Shown here piece after piece: positions 43,617 to 53,113 of a stretch of 64,000 nt of DNA. Numbering within the stretch: the first letter of the stretch is position 1; each line of letters starts with the position of its first letter. The notes beneath the pieces were generated by a model. The model did not search any database. It was not told the origin of the DNA and saw only the letters and a program-made list of their open reading frames with translations. The translations under genes and the position numbers were made by a program. Origin of the DNA: Hymenobacter plasmatis (GTDB lineage: Bacteria > Bacteroidota > Bacteroidia > Cytophagales > Hymenobacteraceae); assembly GCF_020711255.1 (NCBI RefSeq), contig NZ_JAJFAW010000018.1, positions 1 through 64,000 of the forward strand. The letters are read 5' to 3'.

Positions 43617-45344
43617 CTACCAGCCTGTATTCTGCTTGTAGAGACCTTTGCTAAAGTTGATTTGATTGAGCGGAATCGGCATATACTCGTCGCGGCCGGC
43701 CGTGAAGTGGGCCGTTTGCAGGTACTGGCGCTTGGTTTTCTCTGTCTCGATGTAGGTGTTCAGGTAGCTGGCGGCGATGCCCCAGCGGGTGAGGTCGAAG
43801 AAGCGGTAGCCTTCGAGGGCGAACTCCAAGCGGCGCTCGAAGCGCAGGGCTTCGCGGGCGTAGGCCTGTGTCCACTGGGCGGGTTGGTAGAGGCCGATGC
43901 GGTAGTTAGAGATGGGCTGGCCGGCGCTGGTTTTCAGGCGGCCGGTGCTGTTTTGGGCGCGCTGGCGAATCTGGTTGATAATGGGCAGGGCTTCGGCCTG
44001 GCGGCCCAGCTCAATGAGGGCTTCGGCCTTCCAAAGCAGCACATCGGCGTAACGGATGATGGTCCAGTTCTTCGAAGTGCTCATGAAGGGTGGGTTTTTC
44101 TGGAAGCTGGGGTCCGAGGGCAGCACGTTCTCCTTCATCGACATGAAGTAGCCGTAGATGCCCGGCACCCGCACCCACGAGTTCTGAAAGATGAACGTGG
44201 GGTCGTACTTGTAGGGGTGCGTGGGGATGGCCACGGTGTGGTCGAGGCGCGGGTCGACGGTATTGGTCTGGAAATCAGCCGGGGTTTCGGCGCGCAGGTC
44301 GCTGTTGTTGAATGTAGTGAAAAGCGGCAGGCCCTGGGCGTCGGTTTTGAAGGCGTTCACCAGGTTCTGGCTGGGCTGGTGGAAGCTGCAGCAGCCGTAG
44401 TCGGGATTCATGGGGTAGTTGAGCTCATTGCCGCGGTCGGTGCGGCCCTTGGGGGTGCCGTCGTTGCGCGAAAACTGGATGGCGAACACCGACTCCGGGC
44501 CGTTGTCGCCCACGGTAAGGAAGTTGGTGGCGAAGTCGGGGTGCAGCGAGTACTTGCCGGAGCTAATCACCTGGTCGGCCAGGGACACCACTTCCTGCAG
44601 CTTGGCCTGGTCGATGCCGGTCACGGCGTTGTTGTCGCTCTGGGTGTAGGCCTGGTAGAGCACCGTTTTGGCCAGGTAAGCCTGGGCGGCCGACTTGGTG
44701 GCGCGGCCGATTTCGGGCTGGGTAGCGGGTAGATTGGCCGCCGCAAAGCGAAAGTCATCGGCAATCTTGCCCCAGAGCTGGTCGTTGGTCAGGGCCACGT
44801 TCGATACCTCCGCGTACTGCTCAGTGGGCACGGTCTCGTCGATGTAGGGCACGCGCTTGAACAGCTCCTTCAGCAGGAAGTAGAAATGGCCGCGCAGGAA
44901 CCGGGCCTCGCCCTGCCGGATGGCCTTGTTGGGCATGGCCGCGTCGCTCACCACCGCCAGGCGGCGCAGGGCATCGTTGGCCCGCGACACGCCGATGTGG
45001 AGCAGGAACCACAGCTCGTCGGTATTGCCGATGTCGGGGCGGTTGAATGAGAAGGTTTCGTAGAAGTGGAAGGCGTCCACGTCGGCCGTGCCGCCTCCGC
45101 CCTTGTAGGCGTCGCCGGCCCGGATGTTGCCGTAGGGCCACATGGAGGTGTAGGGCGTGCGGTACACGTCGTTGCCGAGCTGCGAGTACGCCGCGATGAC
45201 CTGCTTCTCGATGTTGGCAGGCGTGTTCAGGTCCTCGTCGGCGAGCACGCCGGTGGGTGGCACGTCAAGGAATTTTTTGTCGGAGCAGCCGAAAGAGCAG
45301 GCGAGGAGCGAAAGCGCCAGCACGCTGGATTTGAAGATTTTCAT
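43617..45344 (-). CDS. SusD/RagB-family glycan-binding lipoprotein
   Basis: Outer-membrane lipoprotein of 575 residues, the lid over the SusC barrel. Lipobox LSLLACSFGC with Cys 20. Mature N-terminus KKFLDVPPTGVLADEDLNTPANIEK is typical of SusD, as are the C-terminal YADVLLWKAEALIELGRQAEA and FERRLEFALEGYRFFDLTRW blocks. It would bind fructan or fructo-oligosaccharides. It lies 22 bases after susC; the ATG at 45344 is preferred over the one at 45362. Confidence 0.95.
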   Translation of the reverse strand: MKIFKSSVLALSLLACSFGCSDKKFLDVPPTGVLADEDLNTPANIEKQVIAAYSQLGNDVYRTPYTSMWPYGNIRAGDAYKGGGGTADVDAFHFYETFSFNRPDIGNTDELWFLLHIGVSRANDALRRLAVVSDAAMPNKAIRQGEARFLRGHFYFLLKELFKRVPYIDETVPTEQYAEVSNVALTNDQLWGKIADDFRFAAANLPATQPEIGRATKSAAQAYLAKTVLYQAYTQSDNNAVTGIDQAKLQEVVSLADQVISSGKYSLHPDFATNFLTVGDNGPESVFAIQFSRNDGTPKGRTDRGNELNYPMNPDYGCCSFHQPSQNLVNAFKTDAQGLPLFTTFNNSDLRAETPADFQTNTVDPRLDHTVAIPTHPYKYDPTFIFQNSWVRVPGIYGYFMSMKENVLPSDPSFQKNPPFMSTSKNWTIIRYADVLLWKAEALIELGRQAEALPIINQIRQRAQNSTGRLKTSAGQPISNYRIGLYQPAQWTQAYAREALRFERRLEFALEGYRFFDLTRWGIAASYLNTYIETEKTKRQYLQTAHFTAGRDEYMPIPLNQINFSKGLYKQNTGW

Positions 45345-45366
45345 GGGAATAAGCGCTAGCAAATCG

Positions 45367-48300
45367 TTAGAAGGAAACGTTGAGGCCGGTGGTGAAAATG
45401 CGCGGCACCGGGTACTGGTAGTTGGTCACCTCCGGGTCGGGACCGGTGAACTCGCTGCTCTTGTGCAACAGGAAGTTCTGCCCCTGCACGTACACGCGCA
45501 CCCCCTGCAGCTTGATGCGGCTCACCACGCCAGCCGGCAGCGAGTAGCCCAACTGGATGTTGCGCAGCTTCAGATAAGAAGCGTTTTCGATGAAATAGGT
45601 CGACGAACGGCCTTCGTTGTTGGAGTTGATGAGCGTAGCGGCCGGAATGGAGGAGCCCGTGTTGGTGGGCATCCAGGCATCGAGCAAGCGCGTGCCCCAG
45701 TTTTCGCCGGAGGCCAGCGAGGCAAAGTCCGTCCGGAATTTGGAGTTGTTGTAGGAGTACAGGCCCTGCACGCCCTGCAGGAAGATTTGCAGGTCGAAGC
45801 CTTTGTAGCCAGCGCCCAGGTTGAGGCCGTAGTTGAAGTTGGGCACGCCTTCTGAAATCCAGGTCTGGTCGAAGTTGTCGACCTTGCCGTCGCCGTTCAA
45901 ATCCTTGTACCGGATGCGGCCGGGGGCGGCGCCCACCTGCGTGGGGGCCCCGCTCACCTCGGCAGCGGTCTGGAACAGGCCATCGGCCACGTAGCCGTAG
46001 GTGGCGTTGATGGAGTGGCCCAGCCGGGTCACGTCCTGGCCGTTGCCGCCATAGGCGTTAATAACTTCGGCGGGCAGGAAAGTGAGCTTGTTGCGGTAGG
46101 TCGAAACGTTGCCGGTCAGGTTGTAGGTCACGCCGTTGTCCAGCTTATTCTGGTAGCCGAGCAGGAACTCCCAACCCTTGTTCCGGATGGAGGCGCCGTT
46201 CACGAATTTGTCGCCGCCTTCCCCTATCACCGCCGCGTAGGGCAGGTTCACGAGGATGTCCTTGCTGTCCTTCACGAAGTAGTCGACCGAGCCGGTGAGC
46301 CGGTTGTCCAGCAAGCCAAAATCAGCGCCTATGTTGGTCTGGGTGGTGGTTTCCCACTTCAGGTTGGGGTTGGCGCGCTGCACGCGGCGGTAGCCCGAGG
46401 GCAGGGCCGTGTTGTTGCCGTAGATGTCGTAGGCCGTGCCGTGGTCGTAGTCGAAGTTGGGGTCGAGCGTACCCAGCAGCGACTGGTAGAGGCCGCGGGC
46501 GGCGAAGTTGGCAATGTCCTGGTTGCCGGTCTGGCCCCAGCCGGCGCGCAGCTTCAGGTCCGAGATGAAGGGCGCATTGTTCTTAAGGAAGCCTTCCTCA
46601 CTCAGGCGCCAGCCCACCGAGAGGGCCGGGAACACGCCAAACTGGTTGTCCGCGCCAAAGCGCGAGGAACCGTCGCGGCGAATGGTGGCCGAGGCCAGGT
46701 ACTTATCGGCAAACGAGTAATTGACCTTGGCGAAGTACGACGCCAACCGGTAGGCCGTGGCCGAGCCGCCGTTGTCCTTGTTGGCCGAGCCGGCATCCAG
46801 CACTACATAGTTCGGGTCCTCGCTGGCGAAGTTGGTACGCGAGGCATAGGTGCTTTCGGAATAGTAGCTGATGCGCTCGGTGCCCGCCAGCAGGTCCAGT
46901 TGGTGCTTGTCTCCGAAGTTGAGGTTGTAGTTCAGGGTGTTCTGCCACACCCAGTTGCCGCCGAAGCTCGCGTTGTTGGTCACCCGGTTGTCCTGGTTCG
47001 ACAGGAAGCCGGCCTTAAACGTCTTGTACAGCTCAGTGTATTTGTACAGGCTGTAGTCGACGCCAAAGCTGGTGCGCAGGTGCAGCCCTTTCAGGAGTTC
47101 GGCATCGGCAAAGACATTGCCGAAAGCCCGGCCCGTGTTGGAGCGGTTTTGCTGGTTGTCCGTGAGCAGGCGCAGCGGGTTGTCGCGGTCGCTCATGCCG
47201 GCCACGGGGCCGCCCCAGCCCACGCCGTCCACGGTGTGCACCGGCACGATGGACGGCAGCTGGCTGCTGCGGTCGCGCACCAGGTTCAGGTCGTACTGCG
47301 CCTGCTGGCTCTTGGCCAGGGTGAGGTTTTCGCCCACCTTCAGCTTGCCGCCGAAGAAGTTGTAATCGGTGTTGAGGCGCGCCGTGAAGCGGTTCAGGCC
47401 GGTGTATTTCAGCGTGCCGTTGTTGTCGTAGTAGCTCACCGAAAACAGGGCGCTGCCTCGCTCGCCGCCGCTGCTCACACTCAGGTTGTAAGACTGAATG
47501 AGGGCGTCCTGCTGCGTCTGCTTAAACCAGTCGGTGTCGGCGGGCCGCATTGTCTTTTCCGCGTCGATGAACTCGGGCAGCACCACCTGGTCGAGCACCC
47601 GGCGGCCGCTGGCGTCGAGGTGCGACTGAAAGTTGTAATACGGCAGGCTGGGCGTGGCCCCGTCGTTGGCAGCGGCCTGGAAGTACACCTTGCCGTAGTC
47701 CAGCGTGTTGAGCATCTGGATGTGCGGCCCCGGCTTCTGCACCGTGAAGAAAGTGGAGAAGTTGACCTGTGTGGCGCCCTTCTTGGCCTTCTTCGTGGTG
47801 ATGATAATCACGCCGTTGCCGGCCCGCGAGCCGTAGATGCTGGCCGCCGAAGCGTCCTTAAGCACCTGAATGCTCTCGATGTCGTTCTGGTTAATCTGGT
47901 TGATGCCCTCCTTGGTTGGGATGCCGTCTATCACGTACAGCGGGTCGTTGTTGCCCAGCGTGCCGAAGCCGCGAATACGCACTGTGGCTGCGCTGCCCGG
48001 TGCCCCATCGGTGGTGATGTTCACGCCGGGCACGCGGCCCTGCAGGTTGCGGGTCACGTCGTTGGAGGCCATGTCCTTCACCTCGTCCACTTTGATAACC
48101 GATACGGCCCCGGTCAGGTCGGCCTTGCGCTGGGTTTGGTAGCCGGTCACCACCACTTCGTCCAGGGCCTTGGCGTCGGTGGCCAGCTGCACGGCCACGG
48201 TGGCCTGGCTGCCTACCGCCACCTCCTGCGTCTTATAGCCCACGAAGGAGAGCACCAGCGTGGCGCCGTCGGGTACAGTCAGGGCGAAGCTGCCATCGGG

Positions 48301-48531
48301 CCCGGTGGAGGTGCCCAACGCGGTGCCCTTCACCAGTACCGTCACGCCGGGCAGGCCATCGCCCTTTTCATCAGTCACGCGGCCCGTGATGGGGCGGTCG
48401 GCCAGGGCGGTGCTGGCCAACGCGAGCGCCGGTGGGGCAGTTTCATAGGGGCTCGCGCCAGCCAGCAACGGCCCGGTGACGAGCAGCGTCGGCAGCAAAA
48501 GCTGGCGCGCCAGGAGTACACTCTTTCGCAT
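45367..48531 (-). CDS. SusC/RagA-family TonB-linked outer-membrane transporter
   Basis: Outer-membrane importer of 1054 residues. Signal peptide MRKSVLLARQLLLPTLLVTG at 48531 (the frame runs on to 48714). A CarboxypepD-reg-like domain (about 45-130; ITGRVTDEKGDGLPGVTVLV) precedes the plug (LDEVVVTGYQTQRKADLTGAV, and the family's YVIDGIPTKEG) and a long barrel that ends in PRIFTTGLNVSF. With SusD it would take up fructo-oligosaccharides powered by TonB. Two palindromes upstream are candidate operators. Confidence 0.96.
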   Translation of the reverse strand: MRKSVLLARQLLLPTLLVTGPLLAGASPYETAPPALALASTALADRPITGRVTDEKGDGLPGVTVLVKGTALGTSTGPDGSFALTVPDGATLVLSFVGYKTQEVAVGSQATVAVQLATDAKALDEVVVTGYQTQRKADLTGAVSVIKVDEVKDMASNDVTRNLQGRVPGVNITTDGAPGSAATVRIRGFGTLGNNDPLYVIDGIPTKEGINQINQNDIESIQVLKDASAASIYGSRAGNGVIIITTKKAKKGATQVNFSTFFTVQKPGPHIQMLNTLDYGKVYFQAAANDGATPSLPYYNFQSHLDASGRRVLDQVVLPEFIDAEKTMRPADTDWFKQTQQDALIQSYNLSVSSGGERGSALFSVSYYDNNGTLKYTGLNRFTARLNTDYNFFGGKLKVGENLTLAKSQQAQYDLNLVRDRSSQLPSIVPVHTVDGVGWGGPVAGMSDRDNPLRLLTDNQQNRSNTGRAFGNVFADAELLKGLHLRTSFGVDYSLYKYTELYKTFKAGFLSNQDNRVTNNASFGGNWVWQNTLNYNLNFGDKHQLDLLAGTERISYYSESTYASRTNFASEDPNYVVLDAGSANKDNGGSATAYRLASYFAKVNYSFADKYLASATIRRDGSSRFGADNQFGVFPALSVGWRLSEEGFLKNNAPFISDLKLRAGWGQTGNQDIANFAARGLYQSLLGTLDPNFDYDHGTAYDIYGNNTALPSGYRRVQRANPNLKWETTTQTNIGADFGLLDNRLTGSVDYFVKDSKDILVNLPYAAVIGEGGDKFVNGASIRNKGWEFLLGYQNKLDNGVTYNLTGNVSTYRNKLTFLPAEVINAYGGNGQDVTRLGHSINATYGYVADGLFQTAAEVSGAPTQVGAAPGRIRYKDLNGDGKVDNFDQTWISEGVPNFNYGLNLGAGYKGFDLQIFLQGVQGLYSYNNSKFRTDFASLASGENWGTRLLDAWMPTNTGSSIPAATLINSNNEGRSSTYFIENASYLKLRNIQLGYSLPAGVVSRIKLQGVRVYVQGQNFLLHKSSEFTGPDPEVTNYQYPVPRIFTTGLNVSF

Positions 48532-48796
48532 GGAAATAGAAATGATAGGTGGGAAATACTCGTGTGGCAGCCGCGTGCCCGCCCCTCGGGTTAGCTCAAT
48601 TTTCTGCGGGGCGCTCCCTACCAAAGCCACCCGGAAACGATTGGGGGTGGCGGCCAGCGCTAAGGCCGGAGGAGCGAGGGCAGGAAAAGCAGGAAGTGGG
48701 CACGGCAGCTTCATGGCCCAAAGGTGGCCGATAACCGAGAGCAGGCGTTAGCCCAATTCACCCAAATAGTATCACAATTCGCTCACCCACAGCAAA

Positions 48797-48827
48797 CAGT
48801 TTTATAAACTGATAACCAATAGGTTAT
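48797..48827. promoter_or_regulatory. Two adjacent palindromes upstream of susC
   Basis: CAGTTTTATAAACTG (48797-48811) and ATAACCAATAGGTTAT (48812-48827) directly abut. They lie in the AT-rich part of the 361-base spacer between the sensor gene and susC, about 270 bases before the susC start. They may be the binding site of the HTCS AraC domain or another regulator. The remaining spacer shows no gene; a TTAGCTCAATTTT copy is at 48591. Confidence 0.5.
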
Positions 48828-48892
48828 GGGCGTAAGTATTCCCTCGGCAACAGCATGGCTATCACTCCTGATACTTCCCTGTCAAAATTGAT

Positions 48893-51676
48893 TCAGACGC
48901 TCGGGGTGGTGTGCAGCGCCCGGAACTCAGAGGGCGAAATGCGGTACTTGGCCTTGAAGCTGGCCGAGAAGTACGAGGGCGAGGCAAAGCCGAGCTGGTA
49001 GGCCACATCGGCAATATTGAGCTCGGGGTTGAGCAGCTGCTGCCGGGCTTTGGTCAGGCGGATGTCCTGAATAAAGTCGGTAACGCCCGTGCCCAGCAGG
49101 GCCTTGGTTTTGCGGTAGAGCTGCACCCGCGAGGTGCCCAGGCTGCGGGCTACGTCCTCCACGCTCAGTTTGGCGTTGCCCAGGTTAGCCTCCACAATGG
49201 CCGTGAGGTCGGACAGGAATTTCTGGTCCACGCGTTGCGGCGCTACGGTGGCCGTGTCCACCGACAGCTCGCGCCGGAAATGCTCCCGTTGCCGGTCGCG
49301 GTTGCTGAGCAGGGTGCGAAGGTTCTCGAGGAGGAAGGTGGGGTTGAACGGCTTGGTGAGGTATAGGTCGGCGCCGGCCTGCACGCCTTCTACCTGCTGC
49401 TCCGGCGCGCTGCGCGCCGTGAGCAGCACCACCGGAATGTGCGAGGTACGCCAGTCGCCCTTGAGCTGGGCCACCACCTCCAGGCCGGTTATTTCCGGCA
49501 GCATCACATCGCACACAATCAGGTCGGGAATGGTGTCGGCAGCCAGGCGCAAGCCGGTGGCCCCGTCGGTAGCCGTCTGCACCTGAAAGTGGGGCCGGAG
49601 CTTCTGGGCCAGAAAGGCATTGACTTCCACGTTGTCCTCAACAATGAGGACCAGGGCCTTGCTGTCTTTGCCGGCGCGGCCCGCTCCCGGGGCGGCATCG
49701 GTTTCCTGGGGCGTGAGTTCGGCTTCGGCCAGCGCGAGGGGCGGCGCGGGCGCTTCTGTGCTGCGCATATCGGCGGGCAGCTCCTGCGGCAGCGTAATGG
49801 TAAAGGTGCTGCCCTGGCCCGGCGTGCTCGTGAATGCCAGCTCGCCGCGGTGCAGGCGCACCAGCCCCATCGAGAGCGCCAGGCCCATTCCCGAACCCTT
49901 GGCCACTCCTTGCTGCCCTTGGTAAAACCACTCGAAGATGTGCGTGCGGTCTTGCTCGCTGATGCCGCTGCCCGTGTCTTCCACGCTGATGCGCACCCGG
50001 TGCTCAGCCGGCAGGGCCTGAATGCTCACGGTTATTTGCCCGCGCTCGGGCGTGAATTTCAGGGCATTGGACAGTAGGTTGAAAATGACCTTGTCGAGGA
50101 TGTTTACATCAAACCATAGCCGGATAGTGGGCTCGGCCGGCAAAAACCGCAGGCTGATGCCGCGCTGCCGGGCCGGCTTCTCAAACACGTCCATTATGTC
50201 GCGCACGAAGGCCACCACATTGCCTTCGGTGGCGCGCACAGGCATTTTGCCCACGTCGATTTTGCGGAAGTCCATGAGCTGGTTCACCAGCTGCAGCAGG
50301 CGCTGGGTGTTGCGCCGCACCAGGCCCAGGTCGTGCCGCTGGGCCGCGGATAGGTCGGCGCCATTGGTGAGCAGCTCTTCTACCGGGCCCATGATGAGGG
50401 TGAGCGGGGTGCGCAGCTCGTGCGAGAAATTAGTGAAGAAGCGCAGCTTGGCTTCGGTTTCGACCCGCGCCTGCTCGGCCAGCGCCTGAATCTGGTTGCG
50501 CTGGGTCCGGATTTCCTCGTTTTGGCCCGCCAGCTTGCGCGTGATGCGGCGGTTTACCTGGAAGGCCCGCCACACCACCACGCCCAGCACCAGGGCGCCC
50601 AGCAGGGCCGCGGCCAGTACGTAGAGCACAATTTGCTGGTTGGTGTAGGTGGCCAGCTGGGCCTGAAGCACGCGCTGCTGCCGCTGAATGTCCTGCTGCT
50701 GGCTGGCCAGCTTCTCGGTTTGCATCTTCATCGTCAGCACGTTGGTCGAGTCGATGACCATGGTACTGAGAATGTTTTCCTTCTCGTAGGGCTGCTTTTG
50801 CAGAATCTTCATGGCGGTGCGAATGGCCTCTTCGCCGCCCGGCGGGTACAGCAGCGTAGCCGTGAGCACCTTGTCCTGCACCAGCTGGATGCCGCCCTGC
50901 GGCCCGGCCAGGCCATCCACGCCGATTATGCGAATGCGCCGGTCCAGTCCCAGCTGCTTACATACCTGGTAGGCGCCCAGCGCCATCCGGTCGTTGTGGG
51001 CAAAAATCAGGTTCACCTCGGGGTGGGCCCGCAGCACGGCCGGCAGCGCCCGTATCACCGACGGCCGCTTCCAGTCGCCCTGCACCTGCGCCACGAGGTG
51101 CATGCCCGGGTACGTGGCCAGGCCCTGCACGAACCCGCGGTGCCGGTCCACGGCCGGCGACGCGCCTGCGGCGCCCAGCACTTCCAGCACGTTGCCCTGC
51201 TGGTGGAGCAGGCTGCTGGCGTAGTTGCCGGCCGTTTGGCCCACTTCCAGGTTGTTGCCGCCCACGTAGGCCGTGTAGAGCTTGGAGGTGGTGCGGCGGT
51301 CCAGTATCACCACGGGAATGCCCCGGTTGAAGGCCTCCTCCACAATGGGCGTAATGGGCTCGGCCTGGTTGGCCGATACTATCAGCAGGTCAATGCCTTC
51401 GTTCAAAAACTCCTGGATGTGTCGTTGCTGCAGGGCGCTGTTGTCGTGCGCATCCTTCATCCGGAAATTGACCTGCGGATAGAAACTGAGCTCTTTTTTC
51501 ATGCCCGCCAGCATGGCCTGCCGCCAGGCATCGCCGTTGGTGCACTGCGAGAAGCCCACGCGGTAGGGCTTCGGTGCCGGCGCGGTGCAGCTACCAGCCA
51601 GAAGTAGCAGCAGCAACCCGAGGACCTGGCCCAACCAAGTACGGGGCCGTGCAAGCATAACAGCCAGTGGTTTCAT
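48893..51676 (-). CDS. Hybrid two-component system (HTCS) with periplasmic sugar-binding sensor
   Basis: Single-chain sensor-regulator of 927 residues. Lipoprotein-like leader (LLLLLLAGSC); a LacI/RbsB-type periplasmic binding domain (about 35-315: PYRVGFSQCTNGDAWRQAML, GIDLLIVSANQAEP, VVILDRRTT); a coiled linker and membrane helix (about 345-370); HisKA with H419 (FSHELRTPLTL) and HATPase with DTGSGISEQD; a receiver with D723 (LIVCDVMLPE); and a C-terminal AraC helix-turn-helix (SVEDVARSLGTSRVQLYRK). The same order, with a type I sugar-binding sensor, occurs in Bacteroides BT1754, which binds fructose. It is the likely activator of the adjacent locus. ATG at 51676 is chosen over TTG at 51685. 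Confidence 0.95.
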   Translation of the reverse strand: MKPLAVMLARPRTWLGQVLGLLLLLLAGSCTAPAPKPYRVGFSQCTNGDAWRQAMLAGMKKELSFYPQVNFRMKDAHDNSALQQRHIQEFLNEGIDLLIVSANQAEPITPIVEEAFNRGIPVVILDRRTTSKLYTAYVGGNNLEVGQTAGNYASSLLHQQGNVLEVLGAAGASPAVDRHRGFVQGLATYPGMHLVAQVQGDWKRPSVIRALPAVLRAHPEVNLIFAHNDRMALGAYQVCKQLGLDRRIRIIGVDGLAGPQGGIQLVQDKVLTATLLYPPGGEEAIRTAMKILQKQPYEKENILSTMVIDSTNVLTMKMQTEKLASQQQDIQRQQRVLQAQLATYTNQQIVLYVLAAALLGALVLGVVVWRAFQVNRRITRKLAGQNEEIRTQRNQIQALAEQARVETEAKLRFFTNFSHELRTPLTLIMGPVEELLTNGADLSAAQRHDLGLVRRNTQRLLQLVNQLMDFRKIDVGKMPVRATEGNVVAFVRDIMDVFEKPARQRGISLRFLPAEPTIRLWFDVNILDKVIFNLLSNALKFTPERGQITVSIQALPAEHRVRISVEDTGSGISEQDRTHIFEWFYQGQQGVAKGSGMGLALSMGLVRLHRGELAFTSTPGQGSTFTITLPQELPADMRSTEAPAPPLALAEAELTPQETDAAPGAGRAGKDSKALVLIVEDNVEVNAFLAQKLRPHFQVQTATDGATGLRLAADTIPDLIVCDVMLPEITGLEVVAQLKGDWRTSHIPVVLLTARSAPEQQVEGVQAGADLYLTKPFNPTFLLENLRTLLSNRDRQREHFRRELSVDTATVAPQRVDQKFLSDLTAIVEANLGNAKLSVEDVARSLGTSRVQLYRKTKALLGTGVTDFIQDIRLTKARQQLLNPELNIADVAYQLGFASPSYFSASFKAKYRISPSEFRALHTTPSV

Positions 51677-51871
51677 GCGGCGCAAGTAGAAGAGCAGCTT
51701 CCCAACATTATTGATAAACCATCTGGTTGGGCTGACTAAGGTAAGTGGGCGGGGTAGTATTCTTGGCTACCATGCCTTAGGGCCTAATGCCGTACCCGCC
51801 CCCAGCTCCCGGGCCCAGCCGATAAAAGCCGCCCATAGCTAAGCATAAGGGAAGGCATTCTGCGCGGCGTC

Positions 51872-51879
51872 TACCTTTG
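51872..51879 (+). promoter_or_regulatory. Candidate -7 element of hemW
   Basis: TACCTTTG matches TAnnTTTG and lies 85 bases before the hemW ATG at 51965. The 288-base spacer between the HTCS gene and hemW is otherwise empty. No clear -33 element. Confidence 0.45.
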
Positions 51880-51964
51880 TAGCTCGCGGCATTGCACGAC
51901 GGGCAGGGAATTGGTGTTCCGTAGGCTACTCGTGCAAGGGCAGGTGCCCCGCGTTTGCGTTTCT

Positions 51965-53113
51965 ATGGCCGGCCTTTACCTCCACATTCCCTTTTGCAAG
52001 CAAGCCTGTCACTACTGTGACTTTCATTTCAGCACCTCGCTGGGCCTGAAAAGCCGGCTGGTCGATGCCGTGGTGCGCGAAATTGAGCTGCGCCGCGACT
52101 ACCTCGGCCCCAATACTGCCCTCGAAACCATCTACTTCGGCGGTGGCACGCCGTCGCTGCTCACCGCGGCGGAGTTGAGCCAGATTTTCACAGCCATCCA
52201 CCGCCACTTCGCGGTAATGCCAGGGGCTGAAATCACGCTCGAAGCCAACCCCGACGACCTGAGCGCCGCCAAGCTGCACGAGCTGCAGCAGGCCTCGGTG
52301 AACCGCCTGAGCATTGGGCTGCAGAGCTTCTACGAGCCGCACCTGCGCATGATGAACCGCGCTCACACCGCCGAAGAATCCACCACGGCCGTGCGGCGCG
52401 CGCAGGACGCAGGCTTCGAGAATATTTCCATCGACTTGATTTACGGCGTGCCCGCGCCCGGCCACCACATCTGGGAAACCGACCTGGCCAATGCGTTTGC
52501 CCTGGGCGTGCCCCACGTGTCGGCGTATGCGCTTACCATTGAGCCGGGCACGGCCTTCGGCCACCGCCTGCAGAAGGGCACGTTCAAGGCCGCGCCCGAT
52601 GAATTTGTGGCCACTCAGTTTGAAATGCTGCTGGCGGCCATGCGCGCCCACGGCTACGAGCAGTACGAAATCAGCAATTTCTGCCAGCCCGGCCGCGAGT
52701 CGCGCCACAACGGCAACTACTGGCGCGGCGTGCCCTACCTGGGCCTGGGCCCCAGCGCCCACAGCTACGACGGCCACAACCGCCAATTTACTTTGGCCAA
52801 CAACCCGCAGTATGTGGCCGCCGTGCTCGAGCGCGGCGAAGTGCCCGTGACCGTGGATACCCTCACCGCCACTGACCGCGCCAACGAGTACCTGCTCACC
52901 ACGCTGCGCACGGCCCGGGGCTGCGACCTGGCCCACCTGCGTACCGCGCACGGCTTCGACCTGCTGGCCACCCGCGCCGACTACCTCGCCGAGCTGCAGG
53001 CCAACGGCTGGGCGCGCATCTCCGGCGAAGTCCTTACCTTGACCGACGCGGGCAAGCTCCTGGCCGACCACATCACGCTGGAGCTGTTCCAAACCCCTGC
53101 CGTAGCCGCATGA
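51965..53113 (+). CDS. hemW: Radical SAM haem chaperone HemW (coproporphyrinogen III oxidase-like)
   Basis: Radical SAM protein of 382 residues. The cluster-binding CxxxCxxC is at the N-terminus in FCKQACHYCDFHF, followed by IYFGGGTPSLL, LEANPDDLS, RLSIGLQSF and ISIDLIYGVPAPG, and the HemW C-terminal domain. HemW inserts haem into respiratory enzymes rather than oxidising coproporphyrinogen; the MAGLYLHIPFC start lacks the extra cysteine of true HemN. The frame extends to a TTG at 51911, but the ATG at 51965 is the family start. Its stop overlaps the next gene by four bases. Confidence 0.95.
   Translation: MAGLYLHIPFCKQACHYCDFHFSTSLGLKSRLVDAVVREIELRRDYLGPNTALETIYFGGGTPSLLTAAELSQIFTAIHRHFAVMPGAEITLEANPDDLSAAKLHELQQASVNRLSIGLQSFYEPHLRMMNRAHTAEESTTAVRRAQDAGFENISIDLIYGVPAPGHHIWETDLANAFALGVPHVSAYALTIEPGTAFGHRLQKGTFKAAPDEFVATQFEMLLAAMRAHGYEQYEISNFCQPGRESRHNGNYWRGVPYLGLGPSAHSYDGHNRQFTLANNPQYVAAVLERGEVPVTVDTLTATDRANEYLLTTLRTARGCDLAHLRTAHGFDLLATRADYLAELQANGWARISGEVLTLTDAGKLLADHITLELFQTPAVAA

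Noticed and set aside
46015..48594. 859-residue frame antisense to susC
   Set aside because: Shadow of a confirmed SusC gene, with no motifs and biased composition.
51965..53113. Oxygen-independent coproporphyrinogen oxidase (HemN)
   Set aside because: The N-terminus and size fit HemW, which lacks the extra HemN residues; coproporphyrinogen oxidation is not expected.
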